In this document: positions 1 through 11,551 of the stretch, piece by piece
Position numbering within the stretch: position 1 is the first letter of the stretch
Layout: each line of letters begins with the position of its first letter
NCBI RefSeq assembly: GCF_021018895.1
Contig: NC_079379.1
Span: 25,350,276-25,414,275 of the forward strand
Origin: Seriola aureovittata
Taxonomy: Eukaryota; Chordata; Actinopteri; Carangiformes; Carangidae
Direction: 5' to 3'
DNA length: 64,000 nt
Notes under the pieces: generated by a model
Seen by the model: the letters and a program-made list of their open reading frames with translations, nothing else
Told to the model about the DNA's origin: nothing
Databases searched by the model: none
Translations under genes and position numbers: made by a program

Positions 1-10
1 CCCCCCCCAG

Positions 11-1727
11 CACCCTGATTCAGGACAGCATGTCGGAGCTGACCATGTACAGGGACGACGTGCAGACCAAGCTGGCCCCCTACACCCAGGAGGCCGCAGA
101 GCGTCTGGGCTCAGACCTGCAGCAGCTGGGCGACAAGCTCCGCGACCACCTGGGGGAGGCCCGGGAGCAGATGGAGAAATACCACCAGGAGCTCCAGACC
201 ATGATGGAGCAGAACGTAGAAGACGTCAGGGTCCGAGTCAACGCCTACAGCCGCAAGCTGAAGAAACGCCTCAACAAGGACACACAGGAGATCAAGAGGT
301 GAGGGGGGGGGGGCACTGAGGGAGGGGGGCACTGAGGGATGATGGGAAACTGTGTCCAGTCAGAGGCTCAGATAGTTTTACAAACTAAACTTTCTTTCAC
401 AAAAGAATTACACTTTGATTTTTCAGCTGCTTCCTCAAACACTTTGTATTGATCTGTATTTAAATTCTGACTCATGTTTTAATTGTCATATTGTTTGTTT
501 TTGATAGTATTGATTGATATGAAAGATCCTGGTGGAATAAAGTGAATTCATTTGAAAATTCTACAGTTGCAATAACAAATCGATTAGTTGATCGATTGGA
601 AATCCCTCGTCTAATTGATGATTTGATTTCCAGTATTTTTCAAGCAAAACAAATTCACAAATATTATAATATATTGTTTATCATGGGTTTATATCTCTGT
701 AGATTGAATATCTTCAGGTTTTGAGGGAAAAAACCAATAATGAGCGTTTTCTTTTACTATTTAAAACATTATAGGAGAAAAAGTTTAATCATGTAATCGA
801 CAAAATAACTGGATTATTTTATAATGAAAATAATCATTATTCGCTGCTCTGGAATAAACTCAATTCTTTATGTGTGTTATTTAAAAAGTTCAACTGTTTC
901 CATGGAGACAGTTGATTGGCTGCCATTAGTACTTGTGATAGGCCGACCTGTTATTTCTTTTGTGAAGAAGGTGACATTAAAGACGCACTTTTATCTCATC
1001 CTCCTGTTGTTTTGGCGGGAACTTACTCACCAGGTGACCTTTGGTCTCTGAGGAGTTTAACTGCCTCCTTTAATATAAAACTAAGATAAGGACAAAACCT
1101 TGAATACGTAAGTGAAAATTTTAAGGAAACCTTAAGGAGAAGAATTCAGGTGCAGTTTTTATTTTAAGGAAACCTTCACTCAGACTTTGAGGAAAATCTT
1201 AATCTCTCTTTCTGAACTTTTAAGTAAATGTTGCTGATAATATTTATGTTCTTTTGTTTAAGTTTGATTTTGAATGGACCGGTAAAAGTATTTTAAAGCT
1301 GCAGTTCCAGATTACACAATAACACCTGGGTGTTTTATATGATGATGATGATGATGATGATGATGATGTGTTCCTCCAAGTTTGAGTCTCATGGTAAATG
1401 ACCGTCCGTCCTTCCCTCAGACATGTCTCTGACTACATGGACACCCTTCAGTCCAGAACCTCGGACAACGTGGAGGAGATGAGGACACGCTTCGACCCTT
1501 ACTTCACTCAGGTGCGAGACAACACTCAGGCCAAGATCAGCACCCTGAACGACCTGCTGCAGTCCCAGGTGGGCGACATGAAGGACAGGATCCAGCTCAC
1601 AGCCGAAGGCGTCAAGGAGTCCTTCGAGAAAACGGCCACCGACATGAGGTCCACCCTGGAGGAGAAGATGGAGGAGGTGCGCAGCTGGTTTCAGCCGTAC
1701 ATCTCCGTCTTCACTGACAACCTGTAA
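11..1727 (+). CDS. apoeb: Apolipoprotein Eb, 3' part (5' end outside window)
   Basis: Secreted lipid carrier that binds lipoprotein particles and cell-surface receptors. Two coding exons are visible: 11-298 (acceptor CAG at 8-10, donor GT at 299) and 1421-1727, joined in phase to an Arg codon, with stop TAA at 1725. The protein is a run of amphipathic 11/22-residue repeats punctuated by proline (APY, DPYF, QPYI). A basic cluster RKLKKRLNKD at 252-281 matches the receptor- and heparin-binding helix of ApoE. The stretch around it, including QELQTMMEQN, closely resembles zebrafish ApoEb as I know it. The signal peptide and first exons lie upstream of the window. The intron (299-1420) holds a degenerate fish repeat and a (GAT)n run at about 1340-1368. 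A poly(A) signal AATAAA follows at 1864-1869. The ApoEb call is strong; ApoA-IV is the less likely alternative. Confidence 0.88.
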
Positions 1728-1863
1728 AACCTGAAATCAATAATCAATAATCTGGCCTGACTCAGTTGATCCACCAGAGTCTGTGAGAAAAGCCACCTGA
1801 GAATCTCAGATATGAAAAGTCTTTGTTTCATCACTGATGTCCACCATTGTCTGAAGTGTCTCT

Positions 1864-1869
1864 AATAAA
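1864..1869 (+). terminator. apoeb: Poly(A) signal of apoeb
   Basis: First canonical AATAAA, 137 bases after the apoeb stop codon. The sequence further on is AT-rich with no continuing exon, so this is the likely transcript end. Confidence 0.65.
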
Positions 1870-2360
1870 AACCAGCTGCTCACACACGTGCTGAGTATCA
1901 TTGATCATCAATAACATGTTTATGTTTTCAGATATTAGATGATTAAATTCAGCAGATGTAGGATTTGGCTGAAAACAAATCATGACTGATCATTTTCCTA
2001 CAAAATAAAACTTATTAGAAAAATGAGTTATTGATTCATTTTATTCATTGATTATTTACAAATACGTTTTATTATTTTAATAAACTGCTTGTTTTATTTT
2101 GATTAGTAGTTTTCTTTGGCTTAACTTGTTTGAAACTGTAGATATAGATCAGCTTCCGTTTTGTTTACAGGAAGTTCATTTCCTGTCTTTAGTGGTTTTG
2201 TTGGACTTTACTCTTAAACTAAAAAAAACTCTAAATCTAATTTGTCCGTTAACTTTTTTCCCTGAGTTAATGTGTGTTACTCCCCTCATGAACTTAAACA
2301 GTAAAATAAAATATTTTGAATTTTTATTCCTTTTTTGGGGGGGTCTACTATAACATAAAG
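1870..2360. other. Intergenic stretch apoeb-msto1
   Basis: AT-rich sequence between two genes on the same strand. No coding exon with usable splice sites was found. The msto1 promoter follows at about 2360-2725. Confidence 0.5.
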
Positions 2361-2374
2361 CTGCGCATGCGCAG
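2361..2374. promoter_or_regulatory. Perfect NRF1-type palindrome upstream of msto1
   Basis: CTGCGCATGCGCAG is a perfect palindrome and contains the full NRF1 consensus TGCGCATGCGCA. It lies about 350 bases before the msto1 start codon in otherwise AT-rich DNA. NRF1 drives many nuclear genes for mitochondrial proteins, which suits msto1. The binding is inferred from the sequence only. Confidence 0.6.
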
Positions 2375-2725
2375 CGACAACTCTCATTTTCACTCTGAGG
2401 AAAAACAAAATATAAAATCTTTTGTTGAAACATGAAAAAGATGAAGGTGGATGAACATCATCAGTGTGACGGATGTTCGGCTGTTTACGGCACATGTGAA
2501 GCTGAGGCGCGGTGAAACCGAGCTATCACTCTTACGTCAATCATACGTCCAATCACATTTCGTCTTACTTTCCTTTCAGCCAATAGAAATAAGGTGTTCG
2601 CATGAGGCCCGCCCCTCCCCCTCTGCGTTAGTGTGTCTCTGTTCAGTGTTGTCATTTCCAACATGTCCATCACTCCCGGAGAACGGAGCTTCATGTCTTC
2701 TGTTTGTGAGCGTTGATCCGTCACG

Positions 2726-5700
2726 ATGAGCGGCCTCTGTAGAGAAGTCATCACCCTGCAGCTCGGACACTATTCCAACTTTGTGGGGACTCACTGGTGG
2801 AACTTACAGGTGAGGAGAGCTAGCGGCTAATGCTAAGCTAAGCTAGCTAGCGATAGCTCTGCATGTGTGAGACTTTAGAAACTGTCGCTGGTTCTGCAGC
2901 AGGAAAGTGGATATTATGATGTTTGTAAACACACAGAGGAGGAGATGTGATTTCATAAAGTTTATTACAGCAGTTAAAACATAGAAACAGCGTTAGCCAC
3001 CAGATTTAATGAAGCTAACGCTGCTAATGATCCAGTGTCAGGACAGAAAATCTCTTTATTCTCTTCATTTAGTGAAATTCTTGCGCAGAAGATTCAGATG
3101 AATCTCTTCACAGGTTAAATGAAAATGTAGTTAGAGTAGAGTCAGACTTTATTGATCCTCAGGGAGAAATTCATAAGTTATCCAGCAGCAGATAAAGTAG
3201 TTTAAATGAGCTCCAGCTGCAACATTAAAGTAATCCACACATTCATGCATCAATAATTATATTTCAGTAATATCATAAACAGTTCTGTGTAAATGTATTA
3301 GGCACGAAAAGTAAAGTGTGGATCTTCAGCTTTTAAAAATAATGTTTTAATTTATAAATGAACTTCATAAAAACTGCAGGAAACAGAAAAAACGCTTTTA
3401 AAACTGACTTTAAAGCAGCATCAGCTCTCCTCAGTACACCTGCACACAGGTGTGTTCCAGCACCTTGGAGAACCTGCATCATGTGATCCAGACTGACTCC
3501 ATGATGTAGAGGTCTGCTCTCTGTGGGGTCGGACTCCTTGTTAAGCTGCTGCTGCTGCTGCTGCTGCTTCTTCTTCTTCTCTCTAAAGATGGTTCTTTAT
3601 GACGCTGCCGAGACGTCTCCCTGATGATGTCGTGTGATGAGAAACTAAACATCTACCTAAGCACAGTACTGTATGTTAGCATCAACTCTGGCAGATAAAT
3701 AAAGATGATCTTCTCTTTGTTCCCAGGATGCATCTCTGTCATACGACCCCGAGACGCCGCTGGGTGAGATCCAGAACGATGTCGTGTTTCGTGAGGGACA
3801 GACTCTGGGCGGACACGTCACCTACACACCTCGCCTCATCGCCATGGATCTCAAAGGTAAAGCGTCCTCTGTGCTCCTGGAGTTTATTTTAACAGCAACG
3901 TTTATTCCTGCTGCTGTGACTGAAACGTTTCGAGGTCAATCTAAAGACCGAATGCAAAGATTTCTGTTGTCATCAGTTGAACTGACGCTGCTGTTTGATG
4001 CTCCGTCTCTACGACAGGAAGTCTTCGGACTCTGCGTCAGGAGGGAAGTCTGTATGACCCAGGCAAAGACACGTCAGCTGTCACATGGTAAATCAGCAGG
4101 TCCAACGAATCCTTTTGATTTAAACTACACACCACATGTATATTCTGTGTTTGATTATAGTACATACAGAGAATCGTCACTCAGCTACATTTCTCTACTC
4201 AATTATTTCATATTGAAAAATGCTTTTTTTCTTATGAATGTTTGAATGTGTTGCACTGCTATAAATGTAAAGTGTGCTCTGTGTTGGAGGGAGGGGAGCC
4301 TCATGATGCATAAAGAAAGTCCTCCTGCTAAGAACTCCTTCCTGGAGGATCTGGACAAACTGGATGTGAGTATTTATGTTGGAAGTGAAAAACTGAGCAG
4401 CTTCAGCCTGTGAAGACGTTTAAGAGAAACTGATCCAGTGATAGTGCGTCAAAGTATCTGGTAGTGAACTTAGTGATTTTAATGTTTTATATTTTTATAA
4501 TGATCTGAAGAAAACAGGGTTAGGGTTACTAAGGGTTACTAACCCTAACCCTGAAAACATCAGCTGGTAAATGGCAGTTTTTTGCTGCTTGACATGAGCA
4601 TCGTCACACAGTTCAGTGTCTGGTCCTAACGCTGGTCTTTGTTTCTAGAAGGGAGAGATACTCGCTGAGGCTGATTTCTCCTGCAGCTCTCAGCCTCAGC
4701 GCTCAGGTAAATGAAACCTCAGCAAAGCTGCTTTAACCTCAGTTAGACTAAATATGATCTGATCTACACATGTCTCCGTCTGCCTCCCTCCCAGCAGCAG
4801 CTTCACTGAGCGTGGACACAGTGAACAGTCGGCTGGCTCAGGTCCAGAAGGGCTACAGGCTGGAGGGCAACGTGAAGGTGTGGTCCGACTTCCTCCGGAT
4901 CCACCTGCACCCCCGCACCATCTCCGTCATCCACCAGTACAACCACGACGGGTAAAGAGCGCCGCCACGCCTCGTACATGCTGCTGAACAGAAGGAAGGG
5001 AAACTTGGCTCATTATTAATATAATTACTGTGATGATGAGATTAAAAAGAGGAAGACAAAATAAACCTCAGCTGAAATCTGCAGAACAAACTCTGGTTAG
5101 TTTTTATCATCAGACAATAACATGGAGGATCAGAAAAATAAAGTGTAGACGACTGTTTGTGCATTAAATACCAAAGTATCACAGTTTTATATTAACATGT
5201 AGAAAAGTGCAATTAGAAAATACTTTTAAGTGACAACAAAAGTCTGATTCAGTAGCTGCAGTTCCTTCAATACAAGTTTCACTCACGTAAAGAAACATGT
5301 TTATTATTTATTAAATGTTTTAAAGGACGAAGTATTTCCTTTATCGGTGGAGAAGAATGAACATTTAAAAATCAGTGACTGAAGCTGAGAACAGACTGTT
5401 TGTCTTCACTCAGGAAAAGTTGTTTGATGAATTCACATGATTTTTCAAAAGACAGCGACGAGAATTTGAAATGTTCACAGCAAAACTGATGTTTTACAAA
5501 TCAACACATTCTGCACTCTCTCAGTTAAAACACAAACTTCTTTCTCATCAAAACATAACGAGCAGTTGCAAATCTAAACTTCATTTCATTCTCGTTCTCC
5601 GCTGCTTCACATCTCTTCACATGTTTAAAAGTAAAGTCTAAAAGCAGCTGAAGCCTGAGGTGAAGGTTCCTGGTCGATGATCAACATCTTCATCACTTCC

Positions 5701-8700
5701 AACCAAGAACCAGCCGACGTCAGGCTGATTGTTCAGTACCTGCGTTTCTCCAGCAGATGTCAGGCTTTAATAAAACAGAGTTTAATCATTAAGTGTGATG
5801 CAGCTCAGTGATGTCACAGCAGCTGATTTACCTGTCAACAGCTGAACAGAAACACAGGTGTGACCGTATCAGGGCAGATACAAGTTTTCCTCCTAACTCA
5901 TTCAAACTGCAGACTTCCTCCTCTTTAATTCTGTGGGTTTAATAAACCGGTTATTACCAGTATATTGAGACATTATACCTGTGGGGGGGGGGTGCAGGGA
6001 GGCTCACCGGCTGGAGGCCTTCGGTCAGGGGGAGGCTCTGCTGCAGGGCTCGGTGCTCGAGGACCTGGAGGACAAACTGCACTTCTTTGTAGAGGAGTGT
6101 GATTATCTTCAGGTAATTCTGTGTCTCACTCTTTTCTTTGTGTTGACCTTTATGAAATATTCATTTGTTCTGTAACAAATTCATTTTATAATATCACTGA
6201 TGCTCTTAGTTCCCACCCAACCTACACATGTAACTGCTGCAGGTCAGAGCTTCAATATGAAGAGAAACATTTCAGATCAAATACAGTAAATTTCTTCTAT
6301 ATTTCTTCACAATATAAAATGTGAAAAAAAAAAGACTTTGTCTTGTATATATTTGTATTTTCCTATTATTTTATTTAAGTTTTATTGTAAATGTTTTATC
6401 TTAATGTTAAATTTTTCTTTTCATATTTAAGCTCCCTGACCTGCGTTACCTGCTTGTTTTACCTTAGTTTATATTTGTTTTATTCTTCCCATGTTCGTTG
6501 TCATCTGGATAAATATGAATAAAGATCATTATTGTCCCAGATTTGTTTTGCACGTACGTAACATTCTGATCTGTTTGTGTTTTATATGAATCCTCAGGGT
6601 TTCCAGGTGCTGTGTGACATGGCTGATGGCTTTGCAGGCCTGGGGTCAAAGGTCACAGAGATGCTGCTGGACTCTTACAGCGGGAGGGGCATCCTGACCT
6701 GGGGGTTAGCTCCTGTCAGTCACCCCAACTCAGTGAGTCAGACTGAGTGTTGTTGTTGTGCGTCTGTGTTAAATGAGTCGTTTTGTTAACGAGCGTCGTG
6801 TCGTCGTGTGTTTCACCTCCAGACTCCAGTGAAGGACTTTTATCACCTGTTGAACTGCACCTTAGCGACTGCTCACCTGTCCAGTCACAGCTCTTTCTTC
6901 TGCCCGCTGACTCTGAGAGGTGGTCTGGGCAGACGGCCCCCCTCCCCCACAGCCTTCCCCCACCTCAACTACGATGTGAGGCTTTTCATTTTAATTTAAA
7001 TCTAAGTGTTTTAGCACATTTTAGTTGTTTTTTAGTCTTTTTAAGTGATTTAAAGCCAATTTTGATATTTTGACTCATGTTTAAATATTTAAGACATTTA
7101 GACATTTTAATTGACTTGGTTTTAATTAAATTCAAGTTAAACATTTACATTCAATTTAAACAAATATGATGATGAATGGAAATAAAAGGATCATAAAACC
7201 GTCTTTTCTCCACTCGTTTGGACTAAAACTGGATTATAACTGAGCTTCTTTAATATTTAGACGTGATTAAGGACACGTTGTTATAAGTTCACAAATGTTC
7301 ATGTACGTATGTAAAGTTAGAACCTGAGCTCGTCTCCGTCTAAAGAAAGATGTCGTCCTCTGTCCCAGCCCTCGCTGTGGTACCACTCCAGCTCAGTCCT
7401 GGCTCTGGCTCTGGACGCCCTCACGCTGCCGTACAGGCTGAGGAACAACAGCGCCCCCATGTGGCAGGTGGCCGACACTCTGGCCGTGTCGGGGAGGAAG
7501 GTGACTGTTACTGCCTGTTACTGCCTGTTACTGCCTGTTGGTGACTGTTACTGACTGTTACTGCCTGTTACTGCCTGTTGGTGACTGTTGGTGACTGTTG
7601 GTGACTGTTACTGACTGTTACTGCCTGTTGGTGACTGTTGGTGACTGTTGGTGACTGTTACTGCCTGTTACTGCCTGTTACTGCCTGTTACTGCCTGTTG
7701 GTGCCTGTTGGTGACTGTTGGTGACTGTTAGTGACTGTTACTGACTGTTACTGACTGTTACTGCCTGTTGGTGACTGTTGGTGACTGTTACTGCCTGTTA
7801 CTGCCTGTTACTGCCTGTTGGTGACTGTTGGTGACTGTTACTGCCTGTTACTGCCTGTTACTGCCTGTTACTGCCTGTTGGTGACTGTTGGTGACTGTTA
7901 GTGACTGTTACTGACTGTTACTGACTGTTACTGCCTGTTACTGCCTGTTACTGCCTGTTACTGACTGTTACTGCCTGTTACTGACTGTTACTGACTGTTA
8001 CTGACTGTAACTGACTGTTACTGACTGTTACTGCCTGTTGGTGACTGTTGGTGACTGTTACTGACTGTTACTGACTGTTACTGCCTGTTACTGACTGTTA
8101 CTGCCTGTTACTGACTGTTACTGACTGTTACTGACTGTTACTGACTGTTACTGACTGTTGGTGCCTGTTACTGACTGTTGGTGACTGTTACTGACTGTTG
8201 GTGACTGTTACTGACTGTTGGTGACTGTTACTGCCTGTTACTGACTGTTACGGCCTGTTTTCCCGCCCATTCATGCTGATCGGGTTCGTTTAAATTAAAG
8301 GTGGTTGCTGCCTACGGCGCCGTCCCCTTTCCCATGATGCACGGCAGCTCGCTCCCTGACGCCCTAAGCGCCTGCACAGACGCTCTGCCCTGGAAACCTC
8401 TGTCGGCGTGCCCTGAGTCGGGCGACGGTCGATGTTACGCCCAGTGGGCGACGCTCAAAGGCTTCGAAGGCCAGCGACTCATCAGGTCAGAAATCGATCA
8501 ATAAATACGTCACGTACCATTCATGTTTTATTTATAATAACTTTATTTATACATCACACACAGACAAGCAGCTGAAATATCTTAACGAGAAATGAGAAGT
8601 CAGACTTAAACAAACTGAACCTGGACTCGAGCTCTTGTTTTGAGTTTGACCGCCACACTTTCTGAGCAACTCTATTATTGTATTGAAATTGAGGTTATTG

Positions 8701-9969
8701 ATCAGTGAAGCTGCTGAAACACCTGAAGTCAACCGGCTGCAAATGAAGAGAAAAGCTGCAGTTTTATCTGCATTAAATAAATAATGAAGGAAGAAAATGA
8801 CTAATGAAAGCATCATATTAGAAATGAAATCTGTTCTTCATGTGTTGCTGACTTGATGATTTTCCCTCCTTCAGCGATCTGGCTCCAGGGACTAAACCTC
8901 CCTCTCCTCTGCACAGCCTCCACAGTGGGGAGGACGTCCTGGGGTCCTACATCAGATCTTTCTATCCCACGTCTCCTCTGTGAGTCTCTACACTGATGAA
9001 TGTTTTTAACTCTTTAATCCCCGACAGGACATGTATTTTAACCCCCCCCCCCCTGTTCTCTCAGCGCTCTGCGGCTGGTGGCGACTCCCAGTAAACTGAC
9101 CCCGCCGTTCCCTCAGATCTTCCCTCAGTCCCTCGATGATCAGGGTTTCCTTCAGAGCCAGCCCCCCCCACTCGGCTGTGAGTTTATTTTTATTCTATTT
9201 TTATTTGCTATTCAAACATTTCTCTCTGCGTCTTGTTTAGTTTTGTGTCGATGAATAAACAAACAAACAAACAAAGGAAAAGTAGAAATGTCCAGCGAAC
9301 CTGTCCGACGTCAGTCACATGAAGAATCATCGTCCTTGTACAATAAACATTAAAACAGTGTCCAGGAGTTTGTTTCTGTTGCACCATCACCACATCCATC
9401 ATGACTGCCACCACCTCAGAGACGTCTCTTTCCAGATGCTAATAACATGTTGGAACGGACAGTACACAAAAATTAAAGATTGTGTTCATTCAGTCACTTG
9501 CAATGAGTGAAATCACAGAAACTTTCCCCATTTATCTTTGTCTTTTTGACCTGACCCAGTTCTGAAACCGGCTCCTGAAATAGTTCTGCAGCGTATCTGT
9601 TTGCCAGTCATGATACTGGAGTTAGCTGAAGGTTTTACCATATCTCCCCATTAAGATATTTTTCTTCCATGGATGTGACAGTTATAAAGTTTCACTCTTC
9701 TCTCTGCAGCGCCGGCCTCTGTGGTTTCCTCCGTACCCGTCCTGACGTCCCTCCAGTCGGGGCCTGTTCTCGGCTCGTGGCTCTCGGAGCTGCACCGGGG
9801 CGCAAGCACCTTCGACATCCGCCGCGTGGCCCCCAGCTTCCTCTCCCAGGGGCCCGAAATGGCCGACTACGAGGAAGCCCTGGAGCAGCTGCGCCTGTTG
9901 TCGCGGTGTTACAGAGATGACAGTGGTGGCGTGATGCGCTCTTCCTCTGAAGAGGATGATGATGACTGA
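2726..9969 (+). CDS. msto1: Misato mitochondrial distribution and morphology regulator 1
   Basis: Cytosolic/outer-mitochondrial protein needed for mitochondrial shape, fusion and distribution. Coding exons: 2726-2809, 3727-3856, 4018-4087, 4290-4365, 4649-4706, 4795-4951, 5998-6112, 6598-6732, 6823-6975, 7369-7500, 8301-8485, 8875-8979, 9065-9177, 9710-9969. All phases agree and give 590 residues (human about 570). The N-terminus, [20 protein letters not shown], is the Misato/tubulin-like start, with tubulin-like homology in the first part. The motif [18 protein letters not shown] and [12 protein letters not shown] (exon 8) are typical of the family. The C-terminus ends in an acidic EEDDDD. 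The acceptor of exon 4 (GGAG, base 4289) has a weak pyrimidine tract but is the only one that keeps the frame. Intron 10 is largely a minisatellite. A CpG-rich 5' region and an NRF1 site precede the gene. Confidence 0.93.
4515..4553. repeat. Telomere-like head-to-head palindrome in msto1 intron 4
   Basis: CAGGGTTAGGGTTA (4515-4528) is mirrored by TAACCCTAACCCTG (4540-4553) around an 11-base centre. Each arm is about two TTAGGG-type repeats, so the whole is a small perfect hairpin. Confidence 0.7.
7501..8252 (+). repeat. 10-bp minisatellite in msto1 intron 10
   Basis: About 75 tandem copies of a 10-base unit, mostly CTGACTGTTA, CTGCCTGTTA and GTGACTGTTG. The array starts at the first base of the intron: the real splice donor GTGACTGTTA is itself the first unit. 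Variants are interspersed, and longer runs recur (for instance near 7560-7700 and 7780-7900), which suggests duplication of multi-unit blocks. It fills nearly the whole 800-base intron; exon 11 starts at 8301. Confidence 0.95.
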
Positions 9970-10051
9970 CATGGACAGTAGACTGATGATACAGACACAG
10001 CTGTGCCTCTGGTTACTGAAGGAGCAGGACTGAATCACATGGTGACACATA

Positions 10052-10500
10052 TGGAATGACATCTAAATCAATATTCAATAAACACATAAATAAGCTCTGA
10101 AATAAATAAATTAGGTAACAAAGGTCAAAATATATACATACATGTAAATATATAAATGAGTAAATAGCTATATAAATCAATAAATAAATTGCTTTTTGTT
10201 TTAAAAATGTTTCAGTGCTGTTGCTTTGGTCTGAATCTGAGATAACCACGCCCCCTCATTTGAATATAACATGCAAATAAAAAGAGCTGGGAAGTTAATG
10301 TGGTATTAAAAAATAAAAGTCTCCAGAAATAAGTATGAATGTCATTTTTAAAATACAAAGCAATTTTATGTATTTTTTTACTCACTGATATATTTATGTT
10401 TACATTTATTTATATAGTTTAACATTTTTTACCTAATTTATTTATTTAAGGATTTATTTCATAGCTGTATTTATTAAATATTGATTTAAATGGTATTCCA
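10052..10500. mobile_element. Fold-back MITE-like element, copy 1
   Basis: Left end TGGAATGACATCTAAATCAA is mirrored by the right end TTGATTTAAATGGTATTCCA. The inner parts are also largely palindromic and very AT-rich (stacks of TTTATTTA and TAAATAAA). A middle stretch, about 10200-10330, is not palindromic and may be a later insertion. A shorter relative lies at 29855-30092. No reading frame for a transposase is present, so it is non-autonomous. Family not recognised. Confidence 0.65.
10077..10082 (+). terminator. msto1: Nearest poly(A) signal of msto1, inside a MITE
   Basis: AATAAA 108 bases after the msto1 stop. No AATAAA or ATTAAA occurs between the stop and the MITE left end at 10052, so the signal appears to be supplied by the transposon-like element. 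Confidence 0.55.
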
Positions 10501-11125
10501 TAAACAAAGAGGTTAAAGTTTCTTTTGAGTTGAAATAAACTGATAAAACGAAGATGCAGAAGAGGGACTATGAATGAATTAGACCTCTGACGTGGGACAT
10601 GTCTAATATTGAGTGGAATTATGGATGTAGTAACGTGAATGTCAGGACGACGGTTACATTTTCTCAAATGTTTGTAATTAAATGTGTTTTATACTAAAAT
10701 CACTGATTTATATAAATAGATGCAGTTTTCACACGAAGCTCTGACCATTCATTCATTTTGACTGATGAGCACAGACGTTCACACAGTGCAGTGTATGTCA
10801 ACTAGAGTTCTCATTGGCTGAGTCAACTAAGGAAGTATTTCCCTGATCAAACAAATACTTAATATTTCTACTAAATATCAAAACTGAAATTAATCCAGTT
10901 GGCTAACCCTTTAACTGACACATAGCCACCATGTAATTGACCACTGCATCAGTTTGAAAGTAGAAAATGTTTTAATGTATGTAAAGAATGAGGCTGATGA
11001 TTCTCTAATTTTCACTCTTTATTGTCGACAAATCTCAAAAACACCAAAACCAACAGTCCCCTAATCTGTAGCACTTACACCAAAGACCTTTTATTCCTAC
11101 TGCAGACAAAAATAAAAAGTCCTAA
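10501..11125. other. Intergenic stretch before the satellite
   Basis: AT-rich sequence with no exon or gene signal that I can support. Confidence 0.4.
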
Positions 11126-11231
11126 AAAGTCATAGTATAGTAAGGCAGAAAAATGTGTGTATGGGTGTATTTGCATTTAAATGAAAGCATGCACAGTAAC
11201 AGCTCAAAGAGTAAAACTGTAAGTATAGTAT

Positions 11232-11551
11232 TGTGACGATCCCTCACCCAGGGAACTATGTGTGCCTGTTTCTTTTTGTCGCTTTCTCCTTCAGGTACTC
11301 AGTACAGGGATCAGGATCAGCCTGATGCGATGCACCTGGACCCGGTGTGAAGCGTAACGGTTTCCCCATTCAGTCCTAACCCTCCTGGCACCCCAGATGA
11401 AAGCTGTGGCCTTTATTTTATTTATTGTTTTTTAGTTATTGGTCGGCCTACAACTCATTTTCCTTTGTGTAAATAAATTATTGGAATCTTACCTGCCAAC
11501 TCATGTTGTCTCTCCTTTCTGGTTGTTCAGCCATTGAGCCAGGCTGTGACA
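11232..11551. mobile_element. Solo-LTR-like insertion in the satellite edge
   Basis: About 320 bases of unique, less AT-rich sequence interrupts the satellite. It starts TGTGACGATCC and ends GGCTGTGACA, the TG...CA ends expected of an LTR, and has AATAAA near 11471-11480 in its second half. Satellite sequence resumes directly after it. I do not see a clean target-site duplication, so a solo LTR is only a plausible reading. Confidence 0.4.

Noticed and set aside
3784..4245. 153-codon plus frame in msto1
   Set aside because: It reads through from exon 2 into intron sequence; the spliced model with phase-matched exons explains it.
7350..7544. 64-codon frame over msto1 exon 10
   Set aside because: Wrong frame of the exon, continuing into the minisatellite.
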